From UBA7985 sp002711265 (GTDB taxonomy: Bacteria > Pseudomonadota > Alphaproteobacteria > UBA7985), in the NCBI GenBank assembly GCA_965660945.1, contig CBFIBS010000009.1, positions 48,434 to 112,433 of the forward strand: a DNA stretch of 64,000 nucleotides, written 5' to 3'. This document shows, one piece after another, positions 33,902 to 42,472 of the stretch. Every line of letters begins with the position of its first letter. Positions within the stretch are counted from its first letter, which is position 1. Under the pieces are notes generated by a model. That model made no database searches. It was given only the letters and a program-made list of their open reading frames with translations, and had not been told where the DNA came from. The translations under genes were made by a program, and so were the position numbers.

Positions 33902-34822
33902 ATGTCTTTTCGCCCGGTAAAGTCCGAGACCCTCGCCCAGCCAACGCTGGAAGGAGCCGGGGTCCACCTGCACCGCGCCTTTGGGTTTCACAACCCCAGC
34001 GCCTTTGATCCCTTCCTGCTGTTCGACGACTTCCGCAACGAAGACCCGGAGAAGTTCAAGGCGGGCTTCCCGTGGCACCCGCACCGCGGCATCGAGACCA
34101 TTACCTACGTGCTATCCGGCACCGTCGATCACGCGGACTCGCTGGGCAACGAAGGCAGCCTCGGCGCGGGCGATATCCAGTGGATGACCGCCGGCAGCGG
34201 CATCATGCACCAGGAAATGCCCAAACCTGGCCAGGGCGGGCAGATGCACGGCTTCCAGCTGTGGGCCAACCTGCCGTCCTCGCTGAAAATGACCGCGCCC
34301 CGCTATCAGGACGTGCCTTCGACCGCGATCCCGGAAGTGATCGACGACGACGGCACCCGGGTGAAGGTCATCGTTGGTGAGTTCTGGGGGCGGCGTGGCC
34401 CGGTCGATGGGATCGCTGCCGACCCGCAGTACCTCGATGTCTTCGTCCCTGCTGGTGTGCGCAAGACCTTCAAGGTCGAGACCGAGCGCCATGCCTTCGC
34501 CTACATCTTCGAAGGCTCGGGTAGCTTCCGCGACGCCTCACAGCCCTTCGGCGTCCGGGTGGAGAAGGAGGTGAATGGCGAGGAGTTGCACCTGCGCGAT
34601 CTGTCCGGGAACCGCACACTGGTGCAGTTCGACCGTGGTGACGAAGTGACGGTGCAAGCCGGGGAAACGGGTATCCGCTTCCTGCTCGTTTCCGGCAAGC
34701 CGCTGAAAGAGCCCGTGGCCTGGCACGGCCCGATTGTGATGAACACCGGCGATGAGCTGCGTGAGGCGATCCGCGACCTGCAGAACGGTACCTTTATCAA
34801 GGCGCAGCCCGAGGGCATCTGA
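33902..34822 (+). CDS. pirin family protein
   Basis: 306 residues, bicupin pirin. Metal ligands are visible as HPHRGIE (two histidines, near 60) and MHQEMP (His and Glu, near 103). Bacterial pirins are reported as quercetin 2,3-dioxygenases or as modulators of central metabolism; the sequence alone does not decide. ATG at 33902 follows AAGGAG. It stands alone, divergent from the DddP-like gene and convergent with pta. Confidence 0.9.
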   Translation: MSFRPVKSETLAQPTLEGAGVHLHRAFGFHNPSAFDPFLLFDDFRNEDPEKFKAGFPWHPHRGIETITYVLSGTVDHADSLGNEGSLGAGDIQWMTAGSGIMHQEMPKPGQGGQMHGFQLWANLPSSLKMTAPRYQDVPSTAIPEVIDDDGTRVKVIVGEFWGRRGPVDGIAADPQYLDVFVPAGVRKTFKVETERHAFAYIFEGSGSFRDASQPFGVRVEKEVNGEELHLRDLSGNRTLVQFDRGDEVTVQAGETGIRFLLVSGKPLKEPVAWHGPIVMNTGDELREAIRDLQNGTFIKAQPEGI

Positions 34823-34858
34823 ACCAGTCAGAGGCAGGCAGCAGAGCACGGCGGGCCG

Positions 34859-35878
34859 CTAGCCCACCTGCACCACCGTGACCGCGATCAGGTCGCGGAC
34901 ATCCTCGGCCGTGCAGCCGCGCGAGAGGTCGTTGGCGGGTTTGGCCAGACCCTGAAGTATCGGCCCGATGGCCGTAGCGCCGCCAATCCGCTGGGCGATC
35001 TTGTAGGCAATATTCGCTGCTTCCAGCGATGGAAACACGAAGACGTTGGCGTCGCCTTCGATGGCAGAGCCCGGCGCCTTGCTCGCCGCGACCGACGGCA
35101 CGAAAGCGGCGTCGAACTGCAATTCGCCTTCGATGGTCAGATCCGGGCGCGTGGCCCGGGCGAGGTCACGCGCAGCGATGATCTTGTCGATGCTGGGGTG
35201 GCTTGCGCTGCCGAGGGTCGAAAACGACAGCATGGCGACCCGCGGCGCCTCTCCCACCAGCAGGCCGAAGCTGTCGGCTGAGGCCTGTACGATGCCGGCG
35301 AGTTCGTCGACTGTCGGTTCAATGGTCAGCCCGGCGTCAGAGAAGATATAGGCCCCAGCCTTTTCGCCGTGACGCGCCGGGTCGAGAACCATCAGGAAAA
35401 ACGAAGAGACCGCGCCCGCATCCGGTTGCTTGCCGATCATCTGCAACGCAGCGCGCACCGTCTGCGCCGTGGTGGCGACGGCGCCTGCGACCGTGCCGTC
35501 GGCGAGGCCGGTGTGGACCATCAGCGCGGCGAAGTTGAGCGTATCAAGACTGTCGCGCGCCGCCCTGGCGCGGTCGACGCCCTTGTGTTTACGGCGCTCG
35601 AACAGGGCATCGGCCAGCGCGTCTGCGTGCTCGGAGGTGCGGGGATCGATCACGCCAAGCCCGGCCGGGGCGGCCGCGTCACCGATCTGCACCCGCAGCT
35701 GCTCCCGGACCGTGGCTTCATCGCCGAGCAGCGTGATCTTCGCCAGCCCGTCCCGGACGGCCAGCAGGCCGCCCTCGACCACGCGCGGGTCTTCGCCCTC
35801 GGCCAGCACAATATGGCGGCGAGGTTCGGCGTGGCGGGCGCGGTTGCGGATGGCGTCGAGCGGATCGATCACGTTCAC
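34859..35878 (-). CDS. pta: phosphate acetyltransferase
   Basis: 339 residues, the catalytic PTA/PTB domain only, as in short bacterial Pta or EutD-like enzymes. It interconverts acetyl-CoA and acetyl phosphate. SFSTLGSASHP (phosphate/acyl site), GELQFDAAFVPSVA and NVFVFPSLEAANIAYK are family motifs. GTG at 35878 has GGAG five bases upstream. No acetate kinase gene is adjacent. Phosphate butyryltransferase is unlikely given the motifs. Confidence 0.88.
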   Translation of the reverse strand: MNVIDPLDAIRNRARHAEPRRHIVLAEGEDPRVVEGGLLAVRDGLAKITLLGDEATVREQLRVQIGDAAAPAGLGVIDPRTSEHADALADALFERRKHKGVDRARAARDSLDTLNFAALMVHTGLADGTVAGAVATTAQTVRAALQMIGKQPDAGAVSSFFLMVLDPARHGEKAGAYIFSDAGLTIEPTVDELAGIVQASADSFGLLVGEAPRVAMLSFSTLGSASHPSIDKIIAARDLARATRPDLTIEGELQFDAAFVPSVAASKAPGSAIEGDANVFVFPSLEAANIAYKIAQRIGGATAIGPILQGLAKPANDLSRGCTAEDVRDLIAVTVVQVG

Positions 35879-35994
35879 TGGTTCTCCGGCTGTGTTCGGA
35901 TGGTCTTATCGCGGCAGGGGGTAGACTGCCAGCGTCAAGACAGGGCACCGGGATCTGTGCAGCCGGGGAGCGGTTGTCGAGGGTCTGGAAAGAG

Positions 35995-36068
35995 TGGAGG
36001 TACCGACCGGATTCGAACCGGTGTACACGGATTTGCAATCCGGTGCGTAGCCTCTCCGCCACGGTACC
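35995..36068 (-). tRNA. tRNA-Cys (GCA anticodon)
   Basis: On the minus strand a complete 74-base cloverleaf is visible. The 7-bp acceptor GGTACCG/CGGTACC is perfect, the anticodon loop is TTGCAAA giving GCA, and the T-arm is ACCGG-TTCGAAT-CCGGT. Discriminator T and the CCA end are encoded. The top pair of the anticodon stem is a C-T mismatch. Confidence 0.95.
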
Positions 36069-36196
36069 GCCTTTTGCTCAGGGCTATCTTCGTGCGAGCA
36101 ATAGAACGCCCAGGGAGCCCGCGAGTTGTGCCAAAGCCGCTTACGTCTGTAAAGGGTCGGTACCCTGCTGCCAGCGCTCAGTAGACCTGCTCCCGA

Positions 36197-37426
36197 TCAA
36201 CGTAGGAAGCAAGCTGAGAAAGCATTGTTGGCGCAAACGTCGACCAGAGGCTGCCGTGCCTCTTCAACGCCCAGTTCGAGCGCCTTGGCGTAGAGCTTTG
36301 CGGCCTCCTCTAGGTTCTGCTCCAGGCCAATCCCGGTCTGGTGCATCTGGCCGAGATTAAAGAAGGCATTGGGGTAATTCTGGCGGGCTGCGGCAATGAA
36401 GAAATCGACTGCACCGACAGGGTCAGGGTCAACGCCCACGCCCATGAGGATCCGCTCACCAGCTGCGTTCTGGGCCAGTGCGTTTCCCACTTGTGCCGCC
36501 TTGACCAGGTAGCTCAGGGAGAGCTGTTCGTCCTTTTCAACGAGGGTCTTGCCATCGATAACCAATGCTCCGTCGTAGAGGTAGGCCAGTTCCATCAGAG
36601 CCGGTGCAAAACCCTGTTCGCCAGCACGTTCGAGTAACGCAATCCCGGTTTCAGGGTCGGACTGCAGACCGAGCGTTGGGTCACCCAGTGTGGTCATCAC
36701 GCCTAGCTGCTGCTGGGCCAGTGGCAGGCCGGCATCAGCCGCCTTCGTGTATTGGAGCAGTGCCGCTGCGGGGTCGGCCTCAACACCCAGGCCTTTGTGC
36801 AGAAGAACACCCTTGCGATACGCCGCTTCAATTGAGCCGGCATCTTCTGCGCGCTGGTAGGAGGCGAAGGCCAGGTCGTATCGACCGAGTTCGCTCAGCA
36901 ACTCGGCATGCGGCAGGAAGGCGAGGGGCACACCTTGCTCCGCGGCGCGTCCGTAGAGGGCTGCAGCCTGAGCCTTGTTTTGCGGAATACCGTCCCCCTG
37001 ATGCAGCATCAGGGCGAGATTGTACTGAGCGACTGGATTGCCCTGTCGCGCCGCTTCTCTGAACCAGCGCGCGGCAGAGACGTTGTCTTCTTCCGTACCG
37101 CGCCCGGTGTCGTAGAGCACGCCCAGATTTGTCTGGGCCATGTCCAAGCCCTGCTCTGCCGCGCGGGTGTACCAAATTAGTGCCTCGGCCGGATCGGCCT
37201 CTGTTCCTTCGCCGCGCTCGTACAGGCGACCCAGTTTAAACTGTGCCTCCGCCTCATCTTTCTTGGCGGCTTTGGTGTAGTGCTTCAGCGCGGCTTCGAA
37301 GTCCTCGCGCTCATAGGCCTCATCGCCCTTGACCAGCGCGCTCTTGAACAGACCGAACTGCGCCTGCGCGGGCATGGCGATCAGAGAAAGGGCCGCAAAG
37401 AGGCCCGCTGCTAACGACGTTTTCAT
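36197..37426 (-). CDS. secreted Sel1-repeat (TPR-like) protein
   Basis: 409 residues. A signal peptide (MKTSLAAGLFAALSLIAMPAQAQ) precedes about nine Sel1-like repeats of roughly 36 residues, with motifs such as KLGRLYERGEG, NLGVLYDTGRG, NLALMLHQGDG and NLGQMHQTGIG. Two cysteines near the C-terminus could form a disulfide. Sel1 repeats mediate protein contacts in the periplasm or at the envelope. ATG at 37426 is preferred; an in-frame GTG at 37435 would add three residues. It is isolated between tRNA-Cys and an AT-rich gap, so no partner is suggested. Confidence 0.88.
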   Translation of the reverse strand: MKTSLAAGLFAALSLIAMPAQAQFGLFKSALVKGDEAYEREDFEAALKHYTKAAKKDEAEAQFKLGRLYERGEGTEADPAEALIWYTRAAEQGLDMAQTNLGVLYDTGRGTEEDNVSAARWFREAARQGNPVAQYNLALMLHQGDGIPQNKAQAAALYGRAAEQGVPLAFLPHAELLSELGRYDLAFASYQRAEDAGSIEAAYRKGVLLHKGLGVEADPAAALLQYTKAADAGLPLAQQQLGVMTTLGDPTLGLQSDPETGIALLERAGEQGFAPALMELAYLYDGALVIDGKTLVEKDEQLSLSYLVKAAQVGNALAQNAAGERILMGVGVDPDPVGAVDFFIAAARQNYPNAFFNLGQMHQTGIGLEQNLEEAAKLYAKALELGVEEARQPLVDVCANNAFSACFLR

Positions 37427-37435
37427 GTTGCTCAC

Positions 37436-38072
37436 ACGTCAGATCAATTTTTCTTGTCAGACATATGGCATCACTTGGTGCTCAGACTAAGGCAGAAAGG
37501 GGCATAACATTGCTGCACCTCGTGCAAGTGCCCCCTCGATCAGGGGGTGATGGGGCGCACTTATTTGAACTTGCTGCACCTGACTTGGCTCGAAACTGAC
37601 GTCGAATCGGCGAAAATATTTCGAAATTCTAAAAGTGCACATGTGTTAATATTTAAGGTTATGGACCTAAAGGCGTGCTGGGAAATTAAATTCTCTGTCA
37701 GATTTGGTTACTTATCGACGAATTGGGCCTCTGTCGGCACTATTACTAATTTTCCTCACTAGACAGCAGCAGGCATAACAAAATCCCGATAAGAACTAGA
37801 ATTGCAGAAAAATTTCTCATTTTGTGCGCCTGTAAGGACAAAAACTTTCCGAGATTTTGAAGTGTTAGAAATATAATTATGCACATATTGAATGTAAATT
37901 GTAGCAAAACAAAATTTTAATCCCTTGGCATTCCTGATCCGGAGCGCGATCTTGGTTTTCGGTTCCGAATGAAATACTCGTTCAAACCGATTTGCTTAGG
38001 AAAACTCAAAGTCCGGACTGCCACGCAGCCCGGGCTTTTTTTTGTGGCCGGCGCGGACGCCGCTTCGCGATC
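37436..38072. other. AT-rich region without a gene
   Basis: About 640 bases, clearly more AT-rich than the rest, especially 37600-37990. Only short reading frames without family features occur. A terminator lies at its right end (38008-38045). It may be remnant or recently acquired DNA, or a long regulatory gap; nothing more specific is visible. Confidence 0.55.
38008..38043. terminator. intrinsic terminator beside tetR, probably bidirectional
   Basis: AAAGTCCGG (38008-38016) pairs with CCGGGCTTT (38030-38038) with one G-T pair, and an inner CTG/CAG extends the stem. Eight T residues follow on the plus strand (38036-38043), and TTTGAGTTTT follows on the minus strand. It lies 30 bases beyond the tetR stop. 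Confidence 0.7.
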
Positions 38073-38744
38073 TCAGCCTGCTGCCGGATAACGTGGGGTG
38101 GCCGCAAGGGTGCTCGTTGCTCCCAGGAAGCGATCGAGCAGCAGGTCCAAAATTATCCGGCTAGCCTCGTTGGCCGAGACCCCGAAGCTGTTGGCACGGT
38201 CTTCGAGGATCAAATAGCCGTCAGGAACAAGGTGAGCCGATAGCAGAGCACAAAGTGTCCTGTAGTCCTGAACCGTCAGCTGGCGCCGTATTGGCTCGAG
38301 AGCGTTGTTGATCAGTTGCTGGGCCAGTGATGCAAACCACTCTGGCCGTTCTTCCGCGCGCCGGTAGTGGTGTGCCATGAGGGCTCGCAGAAACGCGCCA
38401 TTTGTCTTGATCAGGTGTGGAATAGCTCGGGCCAGGGAATGGACCCGCTGTCGTACATCAGCGTCTTGGTCTATTCCCTGAGACACGGCGTTGAAGATCG
38501 AAACGGCGCGCTCTGCTGCGATTTCGCTCATGAAAGCATCGCGCTCGATTTCTTCGGGTGAATTATAGTATCTGTAGATGGTGGGTTTGGAGACCCCTGA
38601 CTGACTTGCGATCGCCTGAACAGTCATGGGTTTACCCATTTCAACGAGTTCAAGCGCTGCACGAAGTATGTCTTTTCGGGTTCGGGACCGCCGATTGGTA
38701 CTTGGGTCTCGTGCAGGCGTTAGACTGATGAGTTCCTGGTACAT
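38073..38744 (-). CDS. TetR-family transcriptional regulator
   Basis: 223 residues. An N-terminal helix-turn-helix at about 23-70 (TRKDILRAALELVEMGKPMTVQ, then ASQSGVSKPTIYRYY) is typical TetR, and the C-terminal ligand domain is unrecognised. It is embedded in AT-rich DNA on both sides with no adjacent target gene on its strand. The divergent neighbour, across a 600-base gap, is a flavin reductase. The gene itself is less GC-rich than the core genes, hinting at transfer. Confidence 0.88.
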   Translation of the reverse strand: MYQELISLTPARDPSTNRRSRTRKDILRAALELVEMGKPMTVQAIASQSGVSKPTIYRYYNSPEEIERDAFMSEIAAERAVSIFNAVSQGIDQDADVRQRVHSLARAIPHLIKTNGAFLRALMAHHYRRAEERPEWFASLAQQLINNALEPIRRQLTVQDYRTLCALLSAHLVPDGYLILEDRANSFGVSANEASRIILDLLLDRFLGATSTLAATPRYPAAG

Positions 38745-39075
38745 TTTTCAATGGGTGAGTAATGGCCCACCGCTCTCCGATTTGCTTCAAGGCATTGCCG
38801 ACATTTTTTGTTTTTTTCGAAACGGCCGTATCAAACCAAAACATTGCTGAAATTGCCGGTTCAAGACTGATTTATGGGTGATTGCTAAATAATCAAATTG
38901 ATAACTAATATGAAAATTAGACTGAAACAGCGTCATATTGAAAATCATTTGGAGAATAAAAGAGAGATTTTTTCCGCACATATGCAAATAAAATAATAAT
39001 ATGTTTTTTATTTCACTTTAAGGATGTTCCTTATTTAAGGGGCGATTCGGAATTTTTCCGTTGTTGCTCGAAATC

Positions 39076-39115
39076 AAAAAAAATCGGCCACCGGAGAAAG
39101 AATTCCGGTGACCGA
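39076..39115 (-). terminator. orphan minus-strand intrinsic terminator
   Basis: TCGGCCACCGG (39084-39094) pairs with CCGGTGACCGA (39105-39115) with one mismatch, around a 10-base loop. Eight A residues (39076-39083) become a U-tract on the minus strand. Confidence 0.85.
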
Positions 39116-39260
39116 CTTCAGGGGGAGGAGTCTTTAAAGAGAGAAGATTTGGCGGTCCAGAGACCTGAGCTTCGACATTGGATTTAAAGCGCACTGCAAT
39201 GAGTGAAAACTGCCTGATGAGAGGCCCTGTTTTGCAAAAAACGCAACGACTTTTCCCTTA
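39076..39260 (-). ncRNA. second putative sRNA with anti-Shine-Dalgarno motif
   Basis: Read on the minus strand, CTCCTCCCCC (39121-39130) lies just before a strong intrinsic terminator (39076-39115). No minus-strand gene precedes it. This combination is that of alphaproteobacterial CUCCUCCC sRNAs. The right-hand boundary is a guess, as no clear promoter is seen. Confidence 0.4.
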
Positions 39261-39351
39261 ATGCATTAGATTTTGTGCAGGCATGCAAGGGTGTACCACC
39301 ATTTTGTGCTAGGTCTTGGGTCCCTTTGCGCATCGAACACCAGAGGATCTG

Positions 39352-39954
39352 ATGACCATGGACTTCGACCCCGACGCCCTCGATCCAGCGCTCCGTCACA
39401 ATCCAATCAAAGCCATGGTCGCGCCGCGCCCCATCGGCTGGCTGTCAACTCTGTCACCGGACGGGGCGGTAAATCTTGCTCCTTATAGCTTCTTCAATCT
39501 GGTCTGTGACGCGCCCTATATGGTGATGTTTGCAACCTCGGGTCACAAGGACAGCTTCAACAATGTCCGCGCCACGGGGGAGTTCGTCTGGAACCTCGTC
39601 TCCGAGGATCTGTGTGAGGCAATGAACACCAGTGCCGGCAGCGCGGCGCCGGGTGTTGACGAGTTCGAGCTCGCCGGCCTGGAAAAGGCGGCCAGCCGCT
39701 GTGTGGCGCCGCCGCGGGTTGCGCGGGCGAGGGCCGCCCTCGAATGTCAGCTTGATCAGATCGTGGACCTGAAGTCCGATGACCCAACGCGCCGGAATTC
39801 GCTGGTCATCGGGACGGTGCGCAGCGTGTTTATCGCGGATGGGGCGATCGTCGATGGTCGCTTCGATGCGGCGGGCGTCCGGCCACTGGCGCGCCTGGGC
39901 TATCGTGACTACGCGGTGATTGAAAAAATCTTCGAACTCCAGCGGCCTTCGTGA
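39352..39954 (+). CDS. flavin reductase family protein (FMN-binding split barrel)
   Basis: 200 residues. The flavoredoxin-like split-barrel domain shows MVAPRPIGWLSTLSPDG near the N-terminus and APYSFFNLVCDAPYMVMFA after it. Such proteins bind FMN and act as flavin reductases or as reductase components of two-component oxygenases. ATG at 39352 follows AGAGGA; a TTG 36 bases upstream is less likely. The neighbouring genes give no partner oxygenase. Confidence 0.87.
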   Translation: MTMDFDPDALDPALRHNPIKAMVAPRPIGWLSTLSPDGAVNLAPYSFFNLVCDAPYMVMFATSGHKDSFNNVRATGEFVWNLVSEDLCEAMNTSAGSAAPGVDEFELAGLEKAASRCVAPPRVARARAALECQLDQIVDLKSDDPTRRNSLVIGTVRSVFIADGAIVDGRFDAAGVRPLARLGYRDYAVIEKIFELQRPS

Positions 39955-40079
39955 TGGTCTGACCAGCGGCGGCTCTGGAAATTCTAACCATCTGAGACCA
40001 ATACGGTTTCCGCTTGATGTTCACGTTTGTTCCTGTCATAAGGCAAGGAGAACAAAACAGGATCATTGACGGGTTCGCC

Positions 40080-41327
40080 ATGAAAGACCGGATTTCCCCG
40101 ACGCTTACCAAGACGGTTCGTGATGCAGGCCATGCCGCCGGAAAGCAGGCGCGCGCCGCCGTGGTCTCGACCCCCGGCTGCGCGGCTGTTGCGCCCTCGA
40201 CAGCCGGGCGCTACCGGCACCGCGTTGACCGCGCGCAGGCCGAAGTGGCGAGGGCGAGGGGCTACCGCAAGGGGCGGGGCAGCAACGAAGGGCCGGCGGG
40301 GCGGTTCGAGCTGCAGGAGCAGGTTGCCTTTGACGACGGCTGGTCGAGCGGGCAGGTCCGGTTCGAAGACCTTCTCAGCCGACCGACCACCGTGTCGGAG
40401 GACCGGGCCAAGTCAGTCCTGACCTTCAACCAGTCCCCCGATTTGGGCTTTGACCGTTCGGTCAATCCCTACCGGGGCTGCGAGCACGGCTGCACCTATT
40501 GCTACGCGCGGCCAAGCCACGCCTTCATGGGGCTGTCGGCGGGGCTGGATTTCGAAACCCGGCTGTTTGCCAAGTACGACGTTGCGAGGCTGCTCGAAGA
40601 TGCCCTGCGCAAGCCGAACTACCGGGTCGCACCGATCGCGCTGGGGACCAACACCGATCCCTACCAGCCGATCGAGCGGGAGTTGAAACTGACAGCGGCG
40701 GTGATCGACGTGCTCGACACGTGCCATCATCCAACAACCATTGTCACCAAGTCGGCCGGGATCCTGCGCGATCTCGATCGGCTGGCGGGCATGGCCGAGC
40801 GCGGGTTGGTGCAGGTCGGGATTTCGGTGACCACGCTGGACAGCGGACTGTCGCGGCTGATGGAGCCGCGATGCTCGTCGCCGGCACGGCGGCTGGAGGC
40901 GATTGCCGCGCTGTCCGATGCCGGCATTCCGGTTCGGGTCATGGCGTCCCCGATGATCCCCGGCCTCAATGACAGCGAGCTGGAAACCATCCTAGCCCGC
41001 GCGCGGGAAGCCGGGGCCCGGGCCGCGTCGATGATCCCGTTGCGTCTGCCGCTGGAGGTGCGGGAGGTCTTCGGAGACTGGCTGCAGGCCAACTTCCCGG
41101 ACCGGGCCGAGCGGGTGATAAAGCAGGTGATGTCGATGCACGGTGGCAAGGCCTATGACGCCACGTTCGGCGATCGGATGCGCGGCAAGGGACCGCTGGC
41201 CCATATCCTGCGCCGCCGGTTCGAGGTGGCCTGCCAGCGGTTGGCACTGCCGGCGCACCTGCCGCCGCTGCGCACCGACCGCTTTGTGCGGCCCGAGCGC
41301 GCTGGGGACCAGCTGTCACTGCTCTAG
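40080..41327 (+). CDS. PA0069-family radical SAM protein
   Basis: 415 residues. The cluster-binding motif CEHGCTYCYARPSH (about 137-150) is the CxxxCxxC of radical SAM enzymes. VAPIALGTNTDPYQPIER and VTKSAGILRDLDRL are typical of the PA0069/SplB-like group. The first 75 residues are a basic, Ala/Arg-rich tail, and RKGRGSN...GRFE marks where the family sequence begins. ATG at 40080 is preferred; TTG/ATG near 40014-40017 would lengthen the tail. The substrate is unknown for the family. Confidence 0.87.
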   Translation: MKDRISPTLTKTVRDAGHAAGKQARAAVVSTPGCAAVAPSTAGRYRHRVDRAQAEVARARGYRKGRGSNEGPAGRFELQEQVAFDDGWSSGQVRFEDLLSRPTTVSEDRAKSVLTFNQSPDLGFDRSVNPYRGCEHGCTYCYARPSHAFMGLSAGLDFETRLFAKYDVARLLEDALRKPNYRVAPIALGTNTDPYQPIERELKLTAAVIDVLDTCHHPTTIVTKSAGILRDLDRLAGMAERGLVQVGISVTTLDSGLSRLMEPRCSSPARRLEAIAALSDAGIPVRVMASPMIPGLNDSELETILARAREAGARAASMIPLRLPLEVREVFGDWLQANFPDRAERVIKQVMSMHGGKAYDATFGDRMRGKGPLAHILRRRFEVACQRLALPAHLPPLRTDRFVRPERAGDQLSLL

Positions 41328-41340
41328 CACAGGCCCCGCT

Positions 41341-41400
41341 CGCCCCAGCCCCCTGACCAGCCCCCTGACTGGACCCCTGATGGGCGTCTGGGGGCTTAAG
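41341..41400. repeat. short direct repeats and hairpin between convergent genes
   Basis: CCAGCCCCCTGAC occurs at 41345-41357 and 41357-41369. AGCCCCC (41359-41365) can pair with GGGGGCT (41390-41396). No T-run follows; possibly a weak terminator between the radical SAM and hydrolase genes. Confidence 0.45.
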
Positions 41401-41453
41401 AAGGGCACAGGGGCAGGGGAAAGCGGCAGGGTATAGGGCAGTGAGGCTGCGGA

Positions 41454-42305
41454 TCAGGCCAGTGGGTCAACAACCACGCGCATGGACTGGGTGCCGAGCA
41501 CCGGGCTGGACAGCTCGATGCTGTCGCCGGCGTTGAGGAAGCGCGTGGGCTTGAAGCCCATGCCCACCCCCGGCGGGGTGCCGGTGCAGACCAGATCACC
41601 CGGCTCGAGGGTCTGATACTGCGACAAGTGCTCGATGATCGACGGAATGTCGAAAATCATGGTCGCCGTGGTGCCGTCCTGCCGGACCTCGCCGTTGACC
41701 TTGGTCATCAGCGGATGATTGCCGGGGTCGGCAATCTCATCCCGGGTCACCAGAAACGGGCCGACCGGGCCGAAGGTGTCGAAGGACTTGCCCTTGCTCC
41801 ACAGCCCGCCGCGGTCGATCTGGAAGGTCCGCTCGGAGACATCATTGACCAGCGTGAACCCGGCAACGTGGTCCCAGGCCGCTTCGCGCGTGATGTAGCG
41901 CCCGCCGGTGCCGATGACGAAGCTGAACTCGACCTCGTAGTCGAGCTTGTCCGACCCCCGCGGAACCAAAATGTCGTCATTGGGCCCCGAGATGCACGAC
42001 GAGGCCTTGTAGAACACAATCGGCATTTCCGGGATGGGCATGCCCGCCTCTTCGGCGTGGTCGGCGTAGTTCAGACCGATGCCGATGAACTTGCCAGGGC
42101 GCGGGATCGGCGGCCCAAGGCGGACGGAATCGCTCGCCCGCGGCAGGCTTGCTGGATCGATGGCCGCGAGGCGCGCCAGCCCCGCCGGGGACAGCACTTC
42201 ACCAGCAATGTCAGCGACAACGCTGCTGAGATCCCGGACGTGTCCATCCTGATCCAGCAGGCCGGGCCGCTCGGCCCCGGGTTCGCCGTATCGCAGCAAT
42301 TTCAT
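41454..42305 (-). CDS. fumarylacetoacetate hydrolase family protein
   Basis: 283 residues, normal for FAHD1-like hydrolase/isomerase/decarboxylases. The metal site DYEVEFSFVIG is central, with GIGLNYADHAEEAG before it and the C-terminal LVCTGTPPGVGMG. ATG at 42305 (MKLLRYGEPG) fits the family start, with AAGGAG 11 bases upstream; the longer start adds 13 unlikely residues. Members act on acylpyruvates, oxaloacetate or ring-cleavage products. It is not in the aromatic operon, so a role there is only possible. Confidence 0.88.
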   Translation of the reverse strand: MKLLRYGEPGAERPGLLDQDGHVRDLSSVVADIAGEVLSPAGLARLAAIDPASLPRASDSVRLGPPIPRPGKFIGIGLNYADHAEEAGMPIPEMPIVFYKASSCISGPNDDILVPRGSDKLDYEVEFSFVIGTGGRYITREAAWDHVAGFTLVNDVSERTFQIDRGGLWSKGKSFDTFGPVGPFLVTRDEIADPGNHPLMTKVNGEVRQDGTTATMIFDIPSIIEHLSQYQTLEPGDLVCTGTPPGVGMGFKPTRFLNAGDSIELSSPVLGTQSMRVVVDPLA

Positions 42306-42472
42306 GGCAGTCTTCGCTCCTTCATTCGGATCTTGTGGTGTCAATCAGATTGGAGCATGCCACTGGGCGGCATCGCTGTCACCGTGCGGATGCACGGGTC
42401 TTGCGGTCTGCTTCAACGTTTAATAAGCATAAAATTGTTCGATTTCCATTCATTGCAACGGCTGCGGTTTCC

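Larger units (their letters stand above)
38745..39351. other. AT-rich gap holding a minus-strand terminator
   Basis: About 600 bases between tetR (leftward) and the flavin reductase (rightward). Bases 38800-39060 are very AT-rich. A canonical minus-strand terminator (39076-39115) with an adjacent CTCCTCCCCC motif suggests a small RNA gene, described separately. Small reading frames in this stretch have no family features. Confidence 0.55.

Noticed and set aside
37547..37762. 71-codon frame in the AT-rich gap
   Set aside because: No ribosome binding site, no recognisable features and codon use unlike the rest; probably chance.
39184..39399. 71-codon minus-strand frame overlapping the flavin reductase start
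   Set aside because: It begins inside a well-supported gene on the other strand and lacks family features; the terminator to its left is better explained by a noncoding RNA.
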